Source: Meghimatium bilineatum | Lineage: Eukaryota; Mollusca; Gastropoda; Stylommatophora; Philomycidae | NCBI GenBank assembly: GCA_034231615.1 | Contig: CM067316.1 | Location: 30,940,009-31,004,008 of the forward strand | Reading direction: 5' to 3' | DNA: 64,000 bases | In this document: piece by piece, positions 1-12,395 of the stretch | How positions within the stretch are numbered: position 1 is the first letter of the stretch | Layout of the letters: every line of letters begins with the position of its first letter | Notes under the pieces: model-generated | What the model was told of the DNA's origin: nothing | The model's input: the letters and a program-made list of their open reading frames with translations, nothing else | Database searches by the model: none | Program-made: the position numbers and the translations under genes

Positions 1-300
1 ACGAATGTGGAAGCCCTCAGAGAAGCTGAAGTAAAAAGACACAGATTATAGCAAAAAATTGAAGCAGACGGTCAAGATTTTTATGGAATGGATGAGAAGA
101 GAAAAATTTAATATTTAGTAACCACTGGAAAGATCAAGGGAGTAGTGACAGAATGACAAAGTGAGAAATTGCTAGATAGGTTGTCACTGTGGCTCGAGAA
201 AATGTCACCAACTGAACTTATTAACAAAACAAGAGAGAAAATTGTGGAAAAACATGATCGCCTGCGCCACTTGACATTTTACTTGATTGAGTGAAATATA
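1..300 (+). pseudogene. Group-1 LINE, ORF2 C-terminal fragment
   Basis: Conceptual translation with several stops and a frameshift reads NVEALREAEVKR, then YLVTTGKIKGV, then LSLWLEKMSPTELINKTREK. This matches the extreme C-terminus of non-LTR ORF2 proteins, downstream of the reverse transcriptase (typical form GKIEG..RGRQR...SPTELI..TRDR). No RT motif remains. It is broken by stops and begins before the window, so it is dead. The related fragment at 42,000-42,360 ends in the same way. LINE origin is fairly sure; the clade is not. Confidence 0.6.
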
Positions 301-424
301 ATTTTTGTTTAAAGCTGGAAATTTAAAAACTTACAAAAATAGGACCTGGCGACTTCATTAAGGTGCGCAAATGTTCCGTTATAAATAAAGTAAAGCGTAT
401 ATATTTCATAAAGAACATGCGTAT

Positions 425-840
425 TTCCAGTGGCAGTATATGGTTGTGAGGCATGGGCTTAAATAAAACAATAGCAAAGAGAATTGCTGCTTTCGAAATG
501 AGATGCTACAGAAGAATTTTACTTATATCATGGACAGCTAAAAAGACAAATCAAGAAGTGTTAAGATCAATAAATGTTGAAGAAGGCCCCTTAACAACAT
601 TTTAACAAGAAAGCTGTGTTTTTTGGTCATGTAAACAGACATAAAAGCATGGAAAGATTAATAGTAAAAGGCAGAGTCAGCGGCAACAGGAGAAGAGGGC
701 GCCCAATGGTGCAGTGATATATCAGACTGCTTAAGCATGTCTCTAGCTATGGCAGGTCAATTCGCCCAGAATCTCAGTGTTCATAGAATCCACAAGAAAG
801 ACCACGTTCTAAAAAGAATATGTCACATGATGATATTTCA
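425..840 (+). pseudogene. Group-1 LINE, second ORF2 C-terminal fragment
   Basis: Reading frames interrupted by stops give LNKTIAKRIAAFEMRCYRRI followed by LLISWTAKKTNQEVLRSINVEE. This is the conserved YGCE(T/S)W-LNK...FEMxCYRRxLRISWT segment just after the RT domain of LINE ORF2 proteins. The same segment occurs at 51,590-51,860 and 53,420-53,560. At least three stops break it. It shares orientation with the fragment at 1-300 but overlaps it in element coordinates, so the two are separate insertions. Confidence 0.65.
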
Positions 841-889
841 TAATGTGCCAATAAACATATCTGACGAAATAATATTTTGCCTTTATATG

Positions 890-1500
890 CTATAGAACAG
901 CGAAGTCGGATGTGTCGGACAATTGGTGCAAATAAAATGGCAATAGAACGCATTTCTGCTCTCTGGAATATATCCTATTGGAAAACTTGTAGGACCATTG
1001 TCCTGCTACAAGAGAAATCCGGTGGGAGTTTGAGTCTTCAGAGGTAGTCGGTCTGGCAAGATAATACTGAGTTGAGGCAAAAGATCTGAGACAGCCACGC
1101 TGAGAAGACAATGGACATGGCATTGGAGACAGAACGAATCCCCCCCCCCCACACACATACAAATATGCTCTCGACGCCATTAATTTCTGATACACACGCC
1201 ATGAATGTTGTACCAGGCCATCCCCACAAATCATAAATCACAGTCTCCGCATTGAATGTTATCTGTATGGACCTCTTGCTTGCTTTGGTTGTGATTCTGA
1301 TAGACTATCTTGCCTATCTCACGTTATTTCCTTTTCATTTAGTATCTACCAACCTACATCGTGTTCACCATCCCTCAAGTTTGCCTTCAAGAAAGGTCTT
1401 CAGATGCAGCTGGTTTGGCCAGATGATGATGATTTGAGGCAAAAGCTCTGGGTAGTCACTTTGGCCCCGAGAAGACAGTGTGCATAGCATTGGGGTTATA
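890..1500. repeat. Interspersed repeat debris, two related blocks
   Basis: A block at about 1,065-1,135 and another at about 1,433-1,495 share GAGGCAAAAG-TCTG, then GAGAAGACA and GCATTGG. They look like two copies of one short interspersed repeat. The segment at 895-920 contains GAAGTCGGATGTGTCGGAC, matching the repeat at 33,135-33,430 and 62,965-63,225 (GAAGTCGGATGTGT). A C10 run is at 1,141-1,150. No coding signal is convincing. Confidence 0.4.
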
Positions 1501-1599
1501 ATCGACAATCTAGCATGGCCACATAACTAACCAGAAGAAGAAGGCCCACCTTATCCAATAGTACATCTTTGCACATAGTATGTCCCTTTATCTAACACT

Positions 1600-3420
1600 T
1601 TCAACACTCCTAATACTGATGATGATGAAGTAATCCCTTCAACTCTGAACAGGCATATCTTAGAGCACATAGTCTTTCTAACCATAGATACTAACCATGC
1701 CCTGTAAATCTTTGCCTCTATTTCACTGTCCCCTGATCACATTTACCGTCTCTTTCTGCTGGACGTCTGATCCCTTTACATCTCCATACCACACTCATAG
1801 AGTTACAAGGCTGTGAAGTTCTTACTCGACCAGCATCCTCACCCCTCTGTGTCTACTTCTACCCTTATCCGTCTTGCAGAACTCGTGCTTACTCTCAATT
1901 CCTTCGAGTTCGATGGGAACTTCTTTGACCACATCAGTGTGGTCGCCATAGGCACCAAGATGGGGGTCCAGCTGTGCCTGTTTGTTCATGGGCCACTTTG
2001 AGCACCAGGTATGGAAATCCTATGGGGGCCCTTCCCATCTGTGTTACATAGGTATATCGATGATGGGATTGGCATCACTGACATCTATAAGGCTGACCTG
2101 ACACGGTTCATATAATTAAATAACAATTTTCACCCGGCCATAAAGTATACATCGGAGATCTCCACCTCCTATGTGAACTTTCTTGACATATCCATCACTA
2201 TTCAACCCATCTTAGAACATCGGCACACTACAAACCGACCGATGCTCATAGCGTTCTTCTATACACCTCTTCTTATCATTCTGCCTGTCGTGATTCCCTT
2301 CCATTCTCCCAACTTCTTAGACTCTTGTGCAGTTGTGAGGACGGCTTCCTCGAGAAGGCCTACGAGATGGTTGCTTTCTTCCGCTGTCACCTGTACACTG
2401 AAAGTGTCCTCAGGTCTGCCCTTCTTGGAGTGTGCAGTCTCTCCCGTCAGGACACCCCCTCGGCCACTCGGAAGTCTTCCTCTTCTGACAGGGTCAAGGT
2501 TGTTCTCACTTTCCAACCCCATAGCGCTGCCGTTCGTCATGTCCTTATTCGTCACCTTCCCCTTCTCCAGTCTGACCCCGAGACGCGGAAAGTGTTCTGT
2601 GACCCCCTCTTGTTGCTTACAGACGTGACAAAAACCTCAGGGATCTACTGGTCCGGAGTCACCTCCAGCCTGAAGATTCCTAATCATTTTGGCACCATCA
2701 AATGCAAACGCAGCAAATGCTATACTTTTGCCTATGTCACCCAGATATGGTCTGTCAAATTCACTAAATACACCTTCACCATTGAGGAGAGCTTCACATG
2801 TGTGTCCCGTAACGTCATCTATGTCATCATATGCAAGCGTTGCGCCATAGCATATGTAGAAGAAACTTGAAGGAGGCTCGCAGACCGATTTTGCAAACAT
2901 CTGTATGGCATAAAAAACCATTTGGGTTTGCCTGTTGACGTTCACTTCAAAGGCAGAAGCCATCGGAGCGCCCAGGACATTCAGGTTAGGGCCATTAAGT
3001 CGTGCTTCTCTGACGACCGGACCCATCTGGCGCTTGAGAACCGGTACATTTACCAATATGTCACTCTTAAGCCCGACGGCATTAATGAGCGCCTGTCTAA
3101 TGTATGACTCTAGTCAATCCATAGTTTCTTTGATTCGTGTGACATGTTTGTGGTCATTTTTGTATTTTAATTGTCCGGTGTCATTTCATCTCTTCCGGTC
3201 AATCTATATTACACATACCAATGTGACCGTCGATGTCATTACTGTTCGTTTTCTGTTATGTTTTAATTTTATTTCAATTGTTGTCTTGATGAAGGTCTAT
3301 TGGTCGAAACATCGATTTGTGTGTGTGTTATTATGTGTGTCTCTAGTTATTAGCAAAACTTTATTACCATATTTCTGGATCTACCTGTTGGATTTCAGTT
3401 TTGCGCAGTAAGTACATATT
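1600..3420 (+). mobile_element. Penelope-like element copy A (RT plus GIY-YIG, degenerate)
   Basis: This is a decayed PLE. Frame-shifted translation gives LLDQHPHPSVSTSTLIRLAELVLT (about 1,815-1,890), the RT catalytic motif YIDDGIGITD (2,053-2,083), a palm/thumb segment, a cysteine pair KCKRSKC (about 2,700), and the endonuclease core SRNVIYVIICKRC (about 2,805-2,845). In the endonuclease, the YIGET of its relatives has become YVEET. The frame ends near 3,106 and is followed by about 300 bp of 3' UTR holding the GATGA-GAAAC motif. PLEs use the GIY-YIG nuclease for nicking and the RT for copying. Several frameshifts make this copy inactive. Confidence 0.85.
3285..3316 (+). promoter_or_regulatory. 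PLE 3' motif resembling a hammerhead core
   Basis: CTTGATGAAGGTC, a 4-nt loop, then GGTCGAAACATCGAT. TGATGA and GAAA flank a stem in which GGUC pairs with GGUC through two wobble pairs. PLEs are known to carry hammerhead ribozyme motifs. Here the first core base is T rather than C, and helices I and III were not resolved, so the ribozyme reading is inference. The conserved motif itself is directly visible in several PLE copies of this window. Confidence 0.4.
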
Positions 3421-5085
3421 ATCGACATTGTTTTTCTGTTGTTTGGGAGGGGAGATTGGGTTACAGTTTGAATGTAAGCATGCCTGCTCTCATTTTCGTG
3501 ATCGTTTGACAGCATCGGGCTATGAATTGACGTTACAATGAAAGTTAATAGATAAGCCCACCTACTCATACCTATACCTGCCCATTTACCTTTCCAAGCA
3601 AGAAACTGAGAATTAGACACAATAACTGACTATTCTGGCAAATGGTGTCGTAGGTAATGGTCTCAAATGTCATTTTAGAAAAAAAATTGTTGTCATACAT
3701 TTCATTATGATATTTCTCATTGTTACGCAAAGATGTGTGAATATAATGACGCACAAGACAGAAAATAACATGCTTTAAAGCCGTCAAACATGCACTATAA
3801 AACTGTATAAACATCCAAAAAATATTTGTAACACTTACTTCTACACTGATCATGACAAAATCTGAAGAAAGTTGCTCTATCTCCCTACTGTTCGCAAATC
3901 TTGGTCTAAGAGCTGAAAATGTGAATATTAATATAACGTAGCACTTCAATAGGTAAGCATTTTTGTTTAAACTAAGAAAGACCTCTTATAGCACAAATAA
4001 CAAATAGTGCTGGTAGACATATTTTCCTAACTCACTGAACACACATTTATAATTCACTTTTTCTAGCGTCTTCCCGTGTAGTCCTATACGAAACATTAAT
4101 CTCTTCCTCTTATCACCGTCAAACCATACCTGCGTTTCTGTGTAAAGTATGCTGTCTTTTGTCCTCATAAAGGCATTTTAGTCAAAAATGTCTACTATCA
4201 CTGTACCGTGCTAACATGTTCTGTTTTTAAATATTAATAACTCTTTTTTCATATTTCTGTTCATTTCGTTAATTTATCCTGAATTACTTTAGCCCTAGAT
4301 TTTCATGATATAGTTTTTCCCTACGATTGTGCTTTATCTCTTGATCCCCATACTGGCAGTTGGTCTAATTTACTCTGTACACTATTAGTAACATCAGATC
4401 TAACTTGGTCTATGTTCTAAGAAAATTTCGTCAGCCTATGTGAAAACCCAACCTAACCTTGGAGTTTGCAATTGTGCAATGTCTATGGCGTACATATTGA
4501 AAAGCAGAGGATACAATGTGGCAAACCGGATGTTATTGTACTGAGTTCCAGGATCTGCACCTCGATGCAACGTTTATATACATGAGCATGCTACATGTCA
4601 AATGGAACCAAGGTGCTTACGAAGTTATCATAATATTGGAGATGTGCTCAGGTTCGGGTAACTGTTTTTTGTTTTAACTCCTTAATGGTGTATTCTAGCT
4701 CTCCTTTTATAAATTTTAGAAACTGATTTAAGAGCGATAAAAGTTTGAGAATTTAAAACACTCCCTAAAACACTGAGAATTTATCCTTTACAAGTTTGCT
4801 CCTTTCCTTCGATTTATTTTATGTCTTGTGAGCTGATAGTTATGTCTCCTGTTTTCTCAAACTGTTCCGCTAGGACTTTTGCTGTTGCATAAATTTCTGT
4901 TTTAGTTCCATTATATGTCTCCATATGTCTAAGAAAAGCAGCAAACAGAACAAGAGGAGTTCATGTAAGGAATTAAGAGATTTCAAGAATTGTTGGAACA
5001 ACACCTGTCGTCAAGTATATTGATAATCCAAGACTGAAATAGTTCGCAGACTTAATGAGAATTAACCTTTATTGACCAGCGGCAA
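3421..5085. other. No gene recognised
   Basis: AT-rich sequence without a recognisable coding region. Short open frames lack known motifs and have no matching repeat elsewhere in the window that I could find. It may be intronic sequence of the minus-strand TXNDC12-like gene, whose later exons are not in the window. Confidence 0.5.
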
Positions 5086-5295
5086 GAGCATGCGACATAA
5101 AATAGAAACAGCAAGATACAGAGAAAGACCAAGAAGAAGGTGGATTGAAGGAGTTATCACATTCTGAGATGTTACAATATTATTGCATATCTAAAGCTCA
5201 ACTGTGTCATAGCCCAATAACCCAAAAAATGATTTTCATTTAATCCTGCGACGCCTTACAGAAAAAGCAAAGAATAGACAATAGATAGATCTCCA
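5086..5295 (+). pseudogene. LINE 3'-end fragment with TAGA tail
   Basis: The stretch reads RPRRRWIEGV.T-like, then LRHHNITAY-like residues in broken frames, and ends in a short AGACAATAGATAGAT tail. A close relative lies at 31,255-31,460 with the same order (GAGGAAGACCAAGA, CTGAGA, CCTGCGACG, AAATAGATAGA). Both are 3' termini of a LINE whose ORF2 ends in a basic RPRRRW stretch. The 5' part is absent. Confidence 0.55.
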
Positions 5296-5449
5296 GAACA
5301 ATTGATGGTGTTCTACTTTCTTCCTGATTTATAAGTTTTGCAATTTTGCAAAATGTTTTCTTTGTCAAAAGAGAGTTTGTGTTTTCATATCAACTTCTCC
5401 TGGCTATTGTTAGATATTATTTTCTAAACAGTGCTTTGGCTGCTTTAAG

Positions 5450-7740
5450 AGACATTTTTTTTACCACACTGGGATAGATTTCCAGAAATATCTGGCAACA
5501 GTTGATCTTGAAAGTGGCAAAATAGTTATTTCAGTTGGGTTAATGATTTAATATTTAACCTCTGGGAACGGAATCTTTTTCAGCTTGGAGAATTTCCTGT
5601 TGGTATCATTCATAAGATGTGTTTACACAGTTTGTTTTATATTTCATTAAACGTCAGTTAAGGTAGGATGTTCTTCTCTTGGCAATTTCTGTGTATCCAA
5701 CCATAGACTGATATCTTCTTTGTCTGCTTTATGGCTCTTGCTAAGTTGGTATAGACGATTTTCTCATAGTTTATTTTTAGTTTCCATATTTGACAGTACT
5801 CATGTAGTATTACATTTCCATTTAGTTTTTTGGCTGCACTTTCGACATTTTCATGGCTCTGCTATATTGCTATATTGTTATGTCATCAGCATAGAGGGCT
5901 TTTTCAGCTTTGATATGTTTGGCAAGGTCATTAATGTAAATATGAAAGAGGGTGCTACTCAAAGCAGAACTCTGTGGTAAGCCTTCCTGTAGAACTTCTT
6001 TAGGTGATATTGCCTCATTTATCTGTGTCTGAATTGTTCCGTCAATGAGGACGTATTTTATCCAGTTATATAGCTTTCCATTAATTCTCATCTCAATCAT
6101 CTTTATCAATAGAACTTTTCTCCATACTCGATCATAAGCCTGTTGTAAGTCAAAGAAGATGGCTACAGTGTGTTTATTTTCCTGGAATTCTTCATGGATT
6201 TTCTGTGTCAACCTGAATAATTGGTCTTCTGTGCAATGTTTTGACTGAAGCCAGCCTTTTCATGGCAGATGGTGTTTGAGCTCTCGGGGAATCAGTAAAG
6301 TCGTACTTTAACCATTATTTCTGCCAATTTCCCAATACATGTTAGGGGTATGGGGCTATAGCTTTTTGGTTCATCTGGAGGTTTGTTACTTTTCAGGATG
6401 CGAAAGATGTGAGTATTTCTCCAGTGTTTAGACAGTTTTCCATTTATCCGGGTCAAACTTATTAGTTTAAGAAGTACTCCTTTCCCTGATGTGCCCATGT
6501 GTGTTAGCATTTCATTATAAATTTTATCTGGTCCAGGAGACTTTCTTGACTTTAGTTTCTTCAGCCATTGTTGGAGTTCCTGCATACCGAAGTCATCTTC
6601 AAATATGGATGAGCTAGAATTTTGGACTTTTTCTTGCTGTTTCAGTAGGTACAGACGCTTCTTGTCATACTCGGACAGCTTCCCTACGTTGTTCACACTG
6701 GTAAAAAAGTGGTTAAAGTGTTCTGCCTTTTTCTGATCTGTGGTGATTGTTCTGTTTCCATCTATCACAGGTTTATCGTTTCTTCTTCTTTTTTCAGACA
6801 AATTGTTGATCAGCACCCAAGCATTTCTACCATTTTCCCTTATATCTAAATTTGTACATGTTTTTGTCCATTTATCATGTTTGGCCTTATTCACTATTAG
6901 ATTTACTTTAGCACGTTTTATTGAATTTGTACTCCTTGTGAAGTGCAATGTCAAGGGCTTCTCTTGCTTTTTTTCTCTCAAGGATTCCAACTTGCATTTC
7001 TTTGTTGTAGAATGACTTGTAAGATTGCCTACTGTCCCTTGGGATGCTTTGCGATGCTGAATTGAGAACAGTTTTTGTCACCTCAGCAGTAAATGTTTCT
7101 ATGTCATTGCTTTTGATATTACATAGCAGGAAGTTATATCAGATGAACAAATAGTCAAGTCAGGTCGACTGAGGGATGGATGGTTCCTGTGCAAAAGTGT
7201 TGGTACAGACTTTGCATCTTTAAGGACTGAAAGGTTTGTTGTTTCGCAGAGCTCCTCTATATATCGTCCTGTCTTATTGTGGTTCTGATAACCCCAATGG
7301 GGTGAGTGGCCATTAAAGTCACCAGCTAGTATCGCTTTGAGAAACTGTGTTGTATGGATTTCCGGTAAATTGCGTTATCTGAGGTGGGTTGTATATGTTG
7401 CAAATTGTATATTTTCCTCCAGTGTGCCATATGGTCACCTTCTGCATGCCTATGGGATTGTCTGTTCGCTGTGTGACATGTCCCTGGATTATAAGTAATT
7501 ATAAGCGATGGCTGTCATTCCTGATATAAGTAATTATGCCACGGCAGTTGGTGCACTTACAGGCGTAGCTGGTATATTCTGACAGATATGGGTTAGTGTC
7601 ATTGTGTATAGTCTCCTGTAAAAGAGCTACATGTATCTTTTGAGTGTGTAATAAATTAGCAAGCTCTAGTTTTTTGTTTCTTATACCACAGATATTCAGT
7701 TGTAGAATGTTAAGCGAAGACTTTGTTTTATGATAATCTT
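5450..7740 (-). pseudogene. Jockey-like LINE ORF2: endonuclease and reverse transcriptase
   Basis: Read from 7,740 downwards, it starts with an APE-type endonuclease: LQLNICGIRNKKLELANLL, then ALLQET, FNGHSPHWGYQNH and SRPDLTI. These contain the Asn, Glu and Asp-Asn residues of the nuclease. From 6,990 the frame continues into RT: LKKLKSRKSPGPDKIYNEML, IFFDLQQAYDRVWR (palm Asp), EGLPQSSALSSTLFHIYIND and ALYADDITI (catalytic ADD at about 5,880). Frameshifts separate the blocks at about 7,000 and 6,250, and the thumb region below 5,870 decays. It is a near-complete but inactive copy. Confidence 0.85.
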
Positions 7741-8331
7741 GGCTCTACTGGTTCTCCCTCCAAGATTTTCTGGGGTTAATGTTTTTGCGCTTGTGTAGAT
7801 GTTGTTGCTGTGTTATGTTTTGTGCATGTCTGTGTTTGTGTTGTTGTTTTGAATGCGTTTCAGTAGTTAATTTCTAAGCCAGAGCATCCTGGTTACCCAC
7901 TGCCTGTCGCGGACCTTGATAACCGAGGCGACGTCCGATCTCGTTTGTAAATACTATCTGTTGTACTGGCATTATATTGCTGGGAAGTCTGGATTTTCGG
8001 CCCACCCTGGACAAGAGCCAGAGAACAACTATCACACCACCAGGAAGGTAGGTTTCAACCTATGCACTGCCCCAAGCCACTGTAACCAAGATAGGGTTCA
8101 CTGTGCTCATGCCCCGCCACCAGTTGACTACTGGTTATGCCGAGCTTCTCTATTGATTCAGGTATGCAACCAAATGGATTCAAGTCAAAAGGATTGTCAT
8201 GTCCTGAGTCACTGTGAACATATGATGGGCCGGGCCTCAACTATAGGAAAAAAAACAGTGCTATCAGTTTCCTCCTCCCCAGTGCTGCGCAGTAAATCTC
8301 TGGCTCCTTCCCAACCACAGAGTTTTTAACA
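7741..8331 (-). other. Probable 5' UTR of the Jockey-like LINE
   Basis: This segment lies directly upstream of the endonuclease start on the minus strand and is more GC-rich than its surroundings. It contains no ORF with recognised motifs; the 137-codon plus-strand and 61-codon minus-strand frames here look accidental. No ORF1 or gag-like protein with a zinc knuckle was found, so the element is either ORF1-less or had ORF1 deleted. Confidence 0.4.
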
Positions 8332-8763
8332 TTTAAAAAAAATATTTATATATAACACGTTTTTTACATATAAAATAATTTTGAAAATATTGCAATAATT
8401 GTATAGATGACGGGCCATGAAGATTCTGTAAGAAGATAGCCTCAAGATAACAGCATGTCATCTACTAAGGTTTTTCTGTTGCATGGGTGGTTTGTCTAGT
8501 GGGCCATTAATGAGACCCAAAAGCGATTAGCTCTTGCTTACTTTCTATGTGCAATGTTGTGGTTTAACTAGTTTTATTTGTATACATTTATGTCTTGAGT
8601 TTTTTGCAATGTCTGAAAAATATGTCTCCTTCTCAGAGGGGTTAATTGTCAAATAATATATACCATGTTCTAGTTTCCTAAGTAAGTGAGGGTTAGGAGG
8701 GAGAGAGGGTTTGGACTTTCTATTCCTCATTAACTATGAGGATCAAGCCTTAAGAATGTCAGA

Positions 8764-8931
8764 ATGGAAAAATTTGGGCTGTGGTTACTTGCTATTTATA
8801 CACACAAACTACGTGATCGACTTAGCCACACCCTGAACAGAGTGTACGATGACGCGTGCCATGAGAATGCCGAGAATTTACTTCATTGCTACGGTATAAA
8901 TGCTGAAGACTGCACTAGTCTAGTCAACTAG
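8764..8931 (+). CDS. Unrecognised small ORF, 55 codons
   Basis: An ATG-started frame encodes a 55-residue polypeptide beginning MEKFGLWLLAIYTH and ending CYGINAEDCTSLVN. A hydrophobic stretch follows the start, and the rest is polar with three Cys. An in-frame TGA lies just upstream. Its composition (ACG/GCG/CGT codons) is richer in GC than the flanking AT-rich DNA, which is why I list it. I see no splice sites or homologue. It could be a short exon, an sORF or chance. Confidence 0.2.
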   Translation: MEKFGLWLLAIYTHKLRDRLSHTLNRVYDDACHENAENLLHCYGINAEDCTSLVN

Positions 8932-8934
8932 AAC

Positions 8935-11085
8935 TATAAAGCTAGGCTCTCATGAACAAAAACCTATAGCAGCTGAACTTTTTTTTACACTATCCAGTTG
9001 TGGCAAAGCAAAATGATGCAGTATTCAACATTGTCATTTTCACTTTATGATGCAATTTTCTCTTGACACCAGGATATAAATAATTCTGATGTGTTAATTT
9101 CGGATAGCTGCAAAAAAATCGACCAACAGTATTTTCTATGCTAGAATTAACTTAGTGGTACAGTGTAAAGTACTTATAAATTTTGAACTTCCTTTTCACA
9201 TTAGATATATAATAAAATATCTAGTGCACATTTAAAATCATAGTTTTTGTTCTTATAAGCCTACTAATTTGTTATGGCGATGACTGCATGATTAGTGTAT
9301 TTTCTTATGAATAGCACAATCAAAACTGCAATAGCGATCGTCGATCTATAGCTGTGTTCTGTGTAAATGATTGCAACGGCTTCCGGGTCGACCCAGCCTT
9401 GAGTACCGGATTAATCCGGGAATTAAAGACTGCAAGGGAGAGGAAATGACTACGGCCCTTATTTAGCAGAGCCACTGAAATGTGAGATCGCTTACATCTC
9501 ACAACCTTACAGCATTATGGTTTTATGTTATTACTGTACTTTAAGATATATTCTTTTGCTCGCGAGGAGCAGTTTAATAATTAAATACACCAGAATAACC
9601 TGCTTGCAAAAATTCTTTAACTTTGCGTGGAGGAAGCATGAAATAGTTTTGAAATTGGGATTGATATTCTACTCCAAGACAGAACAATATATAATGAAAA
9701 TGTACACAGATTGCATATTTAAATTCATATAATGCAATTTAAAAAAATAATAATTTAGTTGTTGTATAAAATATGTCATTGTTGGCGTCATATTTATTTT
9801 GTAAACTTCCCTCTTTCTCCGTCAAACAGTTTCAGACAAATTTGTTGTTGTAATATATAGAGCTACTACTTAGCTTGCTTCTAATATATTTAAAGCTACT
9901 AAAAGTATTTCTTTCATGATGAAGCATACATAGGCCTATGTTTTACCTTTACAAGCTCGACACCATGGCTTATGAAACACAATCATGGCTGGTCTTTTTC
10001 TGAAATATGAATAACCATTATAGGATTATAGTTATTATACGTTGCGCTAATTTTTGATCGCACATAATTTATATTTAATTTGATTTAAAAATACAATACA
10101 TTTAGAGGAGCGGATGTACAAGTAGGCCAAAGATGCAAAAAGAAGACATTGTATTAGAAATGAAATTGTTGTTATATAAGTGTTTCTCAGTCTGTATACG
10201 CGCAATACGTGCACACACTGTTTGCATATATCTAATGTATCTAGGTAAAAAGTGATACCTATAATTATGTCATTTAAAACGGGGGGGGGGGGTGTTAATC
10301 CTTGTTCCTTAGGAAAATGTACACAAGCTATTTTAGGAGTGCTTTGGAATACGGTAGTAGATCATGGGGAACAGCAGTAAGAAGCAATCTTCAAAAGGTC
10401 AAAAAATGTACAACATTTAGGAATGTGGTTGATTGATGACAGGTACCATAAGATTTTGGCACCCAATAATAGCAATGATGAGTTTGGTTTGCGTAAATTC
10501 CAAGAAAAAATATATGCCACAAATGAAATATACACATTGGGAAAGTGCATATAGGCCTACTGAACATGGAAACAAGACTGGAAACACAATAACAGTGCAC
10601 GGGAAAATACCACAGAGAAAAACAAAAGTGATACTAATGGGGTGGGGGGGGGGCATGGTAAAAGACTAAGGGAAATGATGTTGTTGGATGTTCGGTCCAT
10701 GGGGTCGATCACACCGAGACTGTATATGAAGCTACCTCAACGAGCGATGGCTGTTGTGTTGGTCTGTTATTGCTGTGTTGTTTCTGTTGGTCGACTGTTT
10801 CCTCATCCAGTGGCTCAATCTTGCATTTATTGCGAGCATACTGCCTTGTGCTATTGTGTGTGTCTCGCGATAAGCTGGCAAAGTTAGGTGAGGCAGGCTA
10901 TTTTAAGGGGAACTTTTTCTAGCTCATTCCCCGCGCTATAGTGGTGAGCAGAGATATTATGGATTGAGCTGCTCAGTCGATCGGAGGCTGCCGAATCCCA
11001 TATATGCCTTTAGTTTGAACATGAAGCGATATTTTGCCCTGATCTGCATGTGTGCATGATTGTGTAAGGATATTGTCAACAACTC
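8935..11085. other. No gene recognised
   Basis: Mostly AT-rich DNA. Visible items are a G10 run at about 10,281-10,290, a G-rich stretch at 10,640-10,653 and a small palindrome CCGGATTAATCCGG at about 9,405-9,418. The GC-richer block at 10,690-10,990 might be a LINE 5' UTR, but I cannot assign it. No conserved protein motif was seen on either strand. Confidence 0.45.
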
Positions 11086-11089
11086 TACT

Positions 11090-12395
11090 ATGAACAAATT
11101 GACAACTTTTTCCAGATAATTATGGTAGGTGATGCTGAAATTTTGAGAATAGTTGAAGATGTATACGATCATTAAAAGATGGAAAGATACCAGGAATAGA
11201 TATTTCTGCAGAACTTCTGAAACGTGGGGGCGTAGAAACAATAAATGTTATGAGAACACTTTGCCAGATGGGAAACAAAAAAGTGGCCTACATAATGGAC
11301 ACAGCCGCTGTTTGTATCACTGTCAAAGAAAGGGAATTTTAAATTGTGAAAAAACTATATAGAACTATTAGTTTTATCACTTAATCAAAAGAATTGATGT
11401 TAAGGATATTGTTAAACATATTGAAACAAAGATCAGAAAAAACACTAGTTGAAGAATAAGCTGGTTTCCATAAAAGCAGAAGTTCTATAGAAAACATTTT
11501 CAACATCAGAATTATAAAGAAGCACATACAAAATCAGCATGAAATCTATCATAACTTTATCAATTGTATTTAGGGAATTGGATCGAGTATGGCACGAAGG
11601 TTTATGGAACATTATGATATATTTTAATTTTGACATAAATATAATAGAAATCATTGAAGCACTGTACAAAGTAGCAACTAGTGCTGTTTTAATTAATGGC
11701 GACATTGAAGCCTTTACCAAAACAATTGCAGACATTCAACAATGATGCATATTATCACCAGTATTATTTTATATATTCTTGGAATACATCTTGCAAGAGA
11801 CACTGCAGCACTGTAGAGTTTTGAAACAAAAATTTTAATTAGTGGCTGCTATCTATGCAACTAGCAATTTGCAGATGATATAGATCTTATGGCTGGGGGT
11901 GAGAAAAAAACTTCTAAATTTGAAAAAAACAACAACTTGTAAAACGTTTGTTATGAAATAAACATAGAGAAAAAAACAAAATAATAGCAAACAAAGACGA
12001 TAACACGACTTCTGTTAACATCTGAGTAAATGGACAGAAACTAGAAGTTGATACCTTTAAATAATTATGATCTTAAGAGCAGCGATGGAAGAATTTATAC
12101 AGAAATAAAGATTATACTTGAAATAGCCTCTGTTGCAATGTCCAGATTAAATATAATTTGGAAAAGCAAAATATGTACATCAGTGAAGATAAACCTATAT
12201 AAATCGCTAATACCCATTCTTTTGTATGGATGTTAGAGTTGGACAGTTACAGCAGAAATGGAGAGCAATACAGGGTTTAGAAAACAAATGTTACAGACGA
12301 ATATTGCCCATCCATTATACAGAACATAAAGCCAACACGTACATATGAAACAAAACACTCTTGCAGGTAAACAAGATCATCTCATGGCAGTGGTG
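11090..12395 (+). pseudogene. Group-2 (RTE-like) LINE, heavily degraded
   Basis: Stop-riddled translation preserves the order AEILRIVEDV, PAELL-like residues, ELDRVWHEGLWNIMIYFNFD (RT palm, Asp present), CILSPVLFYIFLEYILQETL (RT motif B region), a degenerate SNLQMI in place of the FADD segment, then CYRRILPIHYTEHKANTY at 12,290-12,350. The same order is found in the cleaner copies at 39,638-41,171 and 43,115-45,560. It has many stops and is inactive. The 3' end, with LQGTVEGG and the (ATTG)n tail, is missing. Confidence 0.75.

Noticed and set aside
7143..7159. 17-bp identity with 57,783-57,799
   Set aside because: At 7,143 it is coding sequence of a LINE endonuclease. Without longer homology or a shared boundary, I treat it as probable coincidence.
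7916..8329. 137-codon plus-strand ORF
   Set aside because: It lies antisense to the probable 5' UTR of the Jockey-like LINE and shows no recognisable domain.
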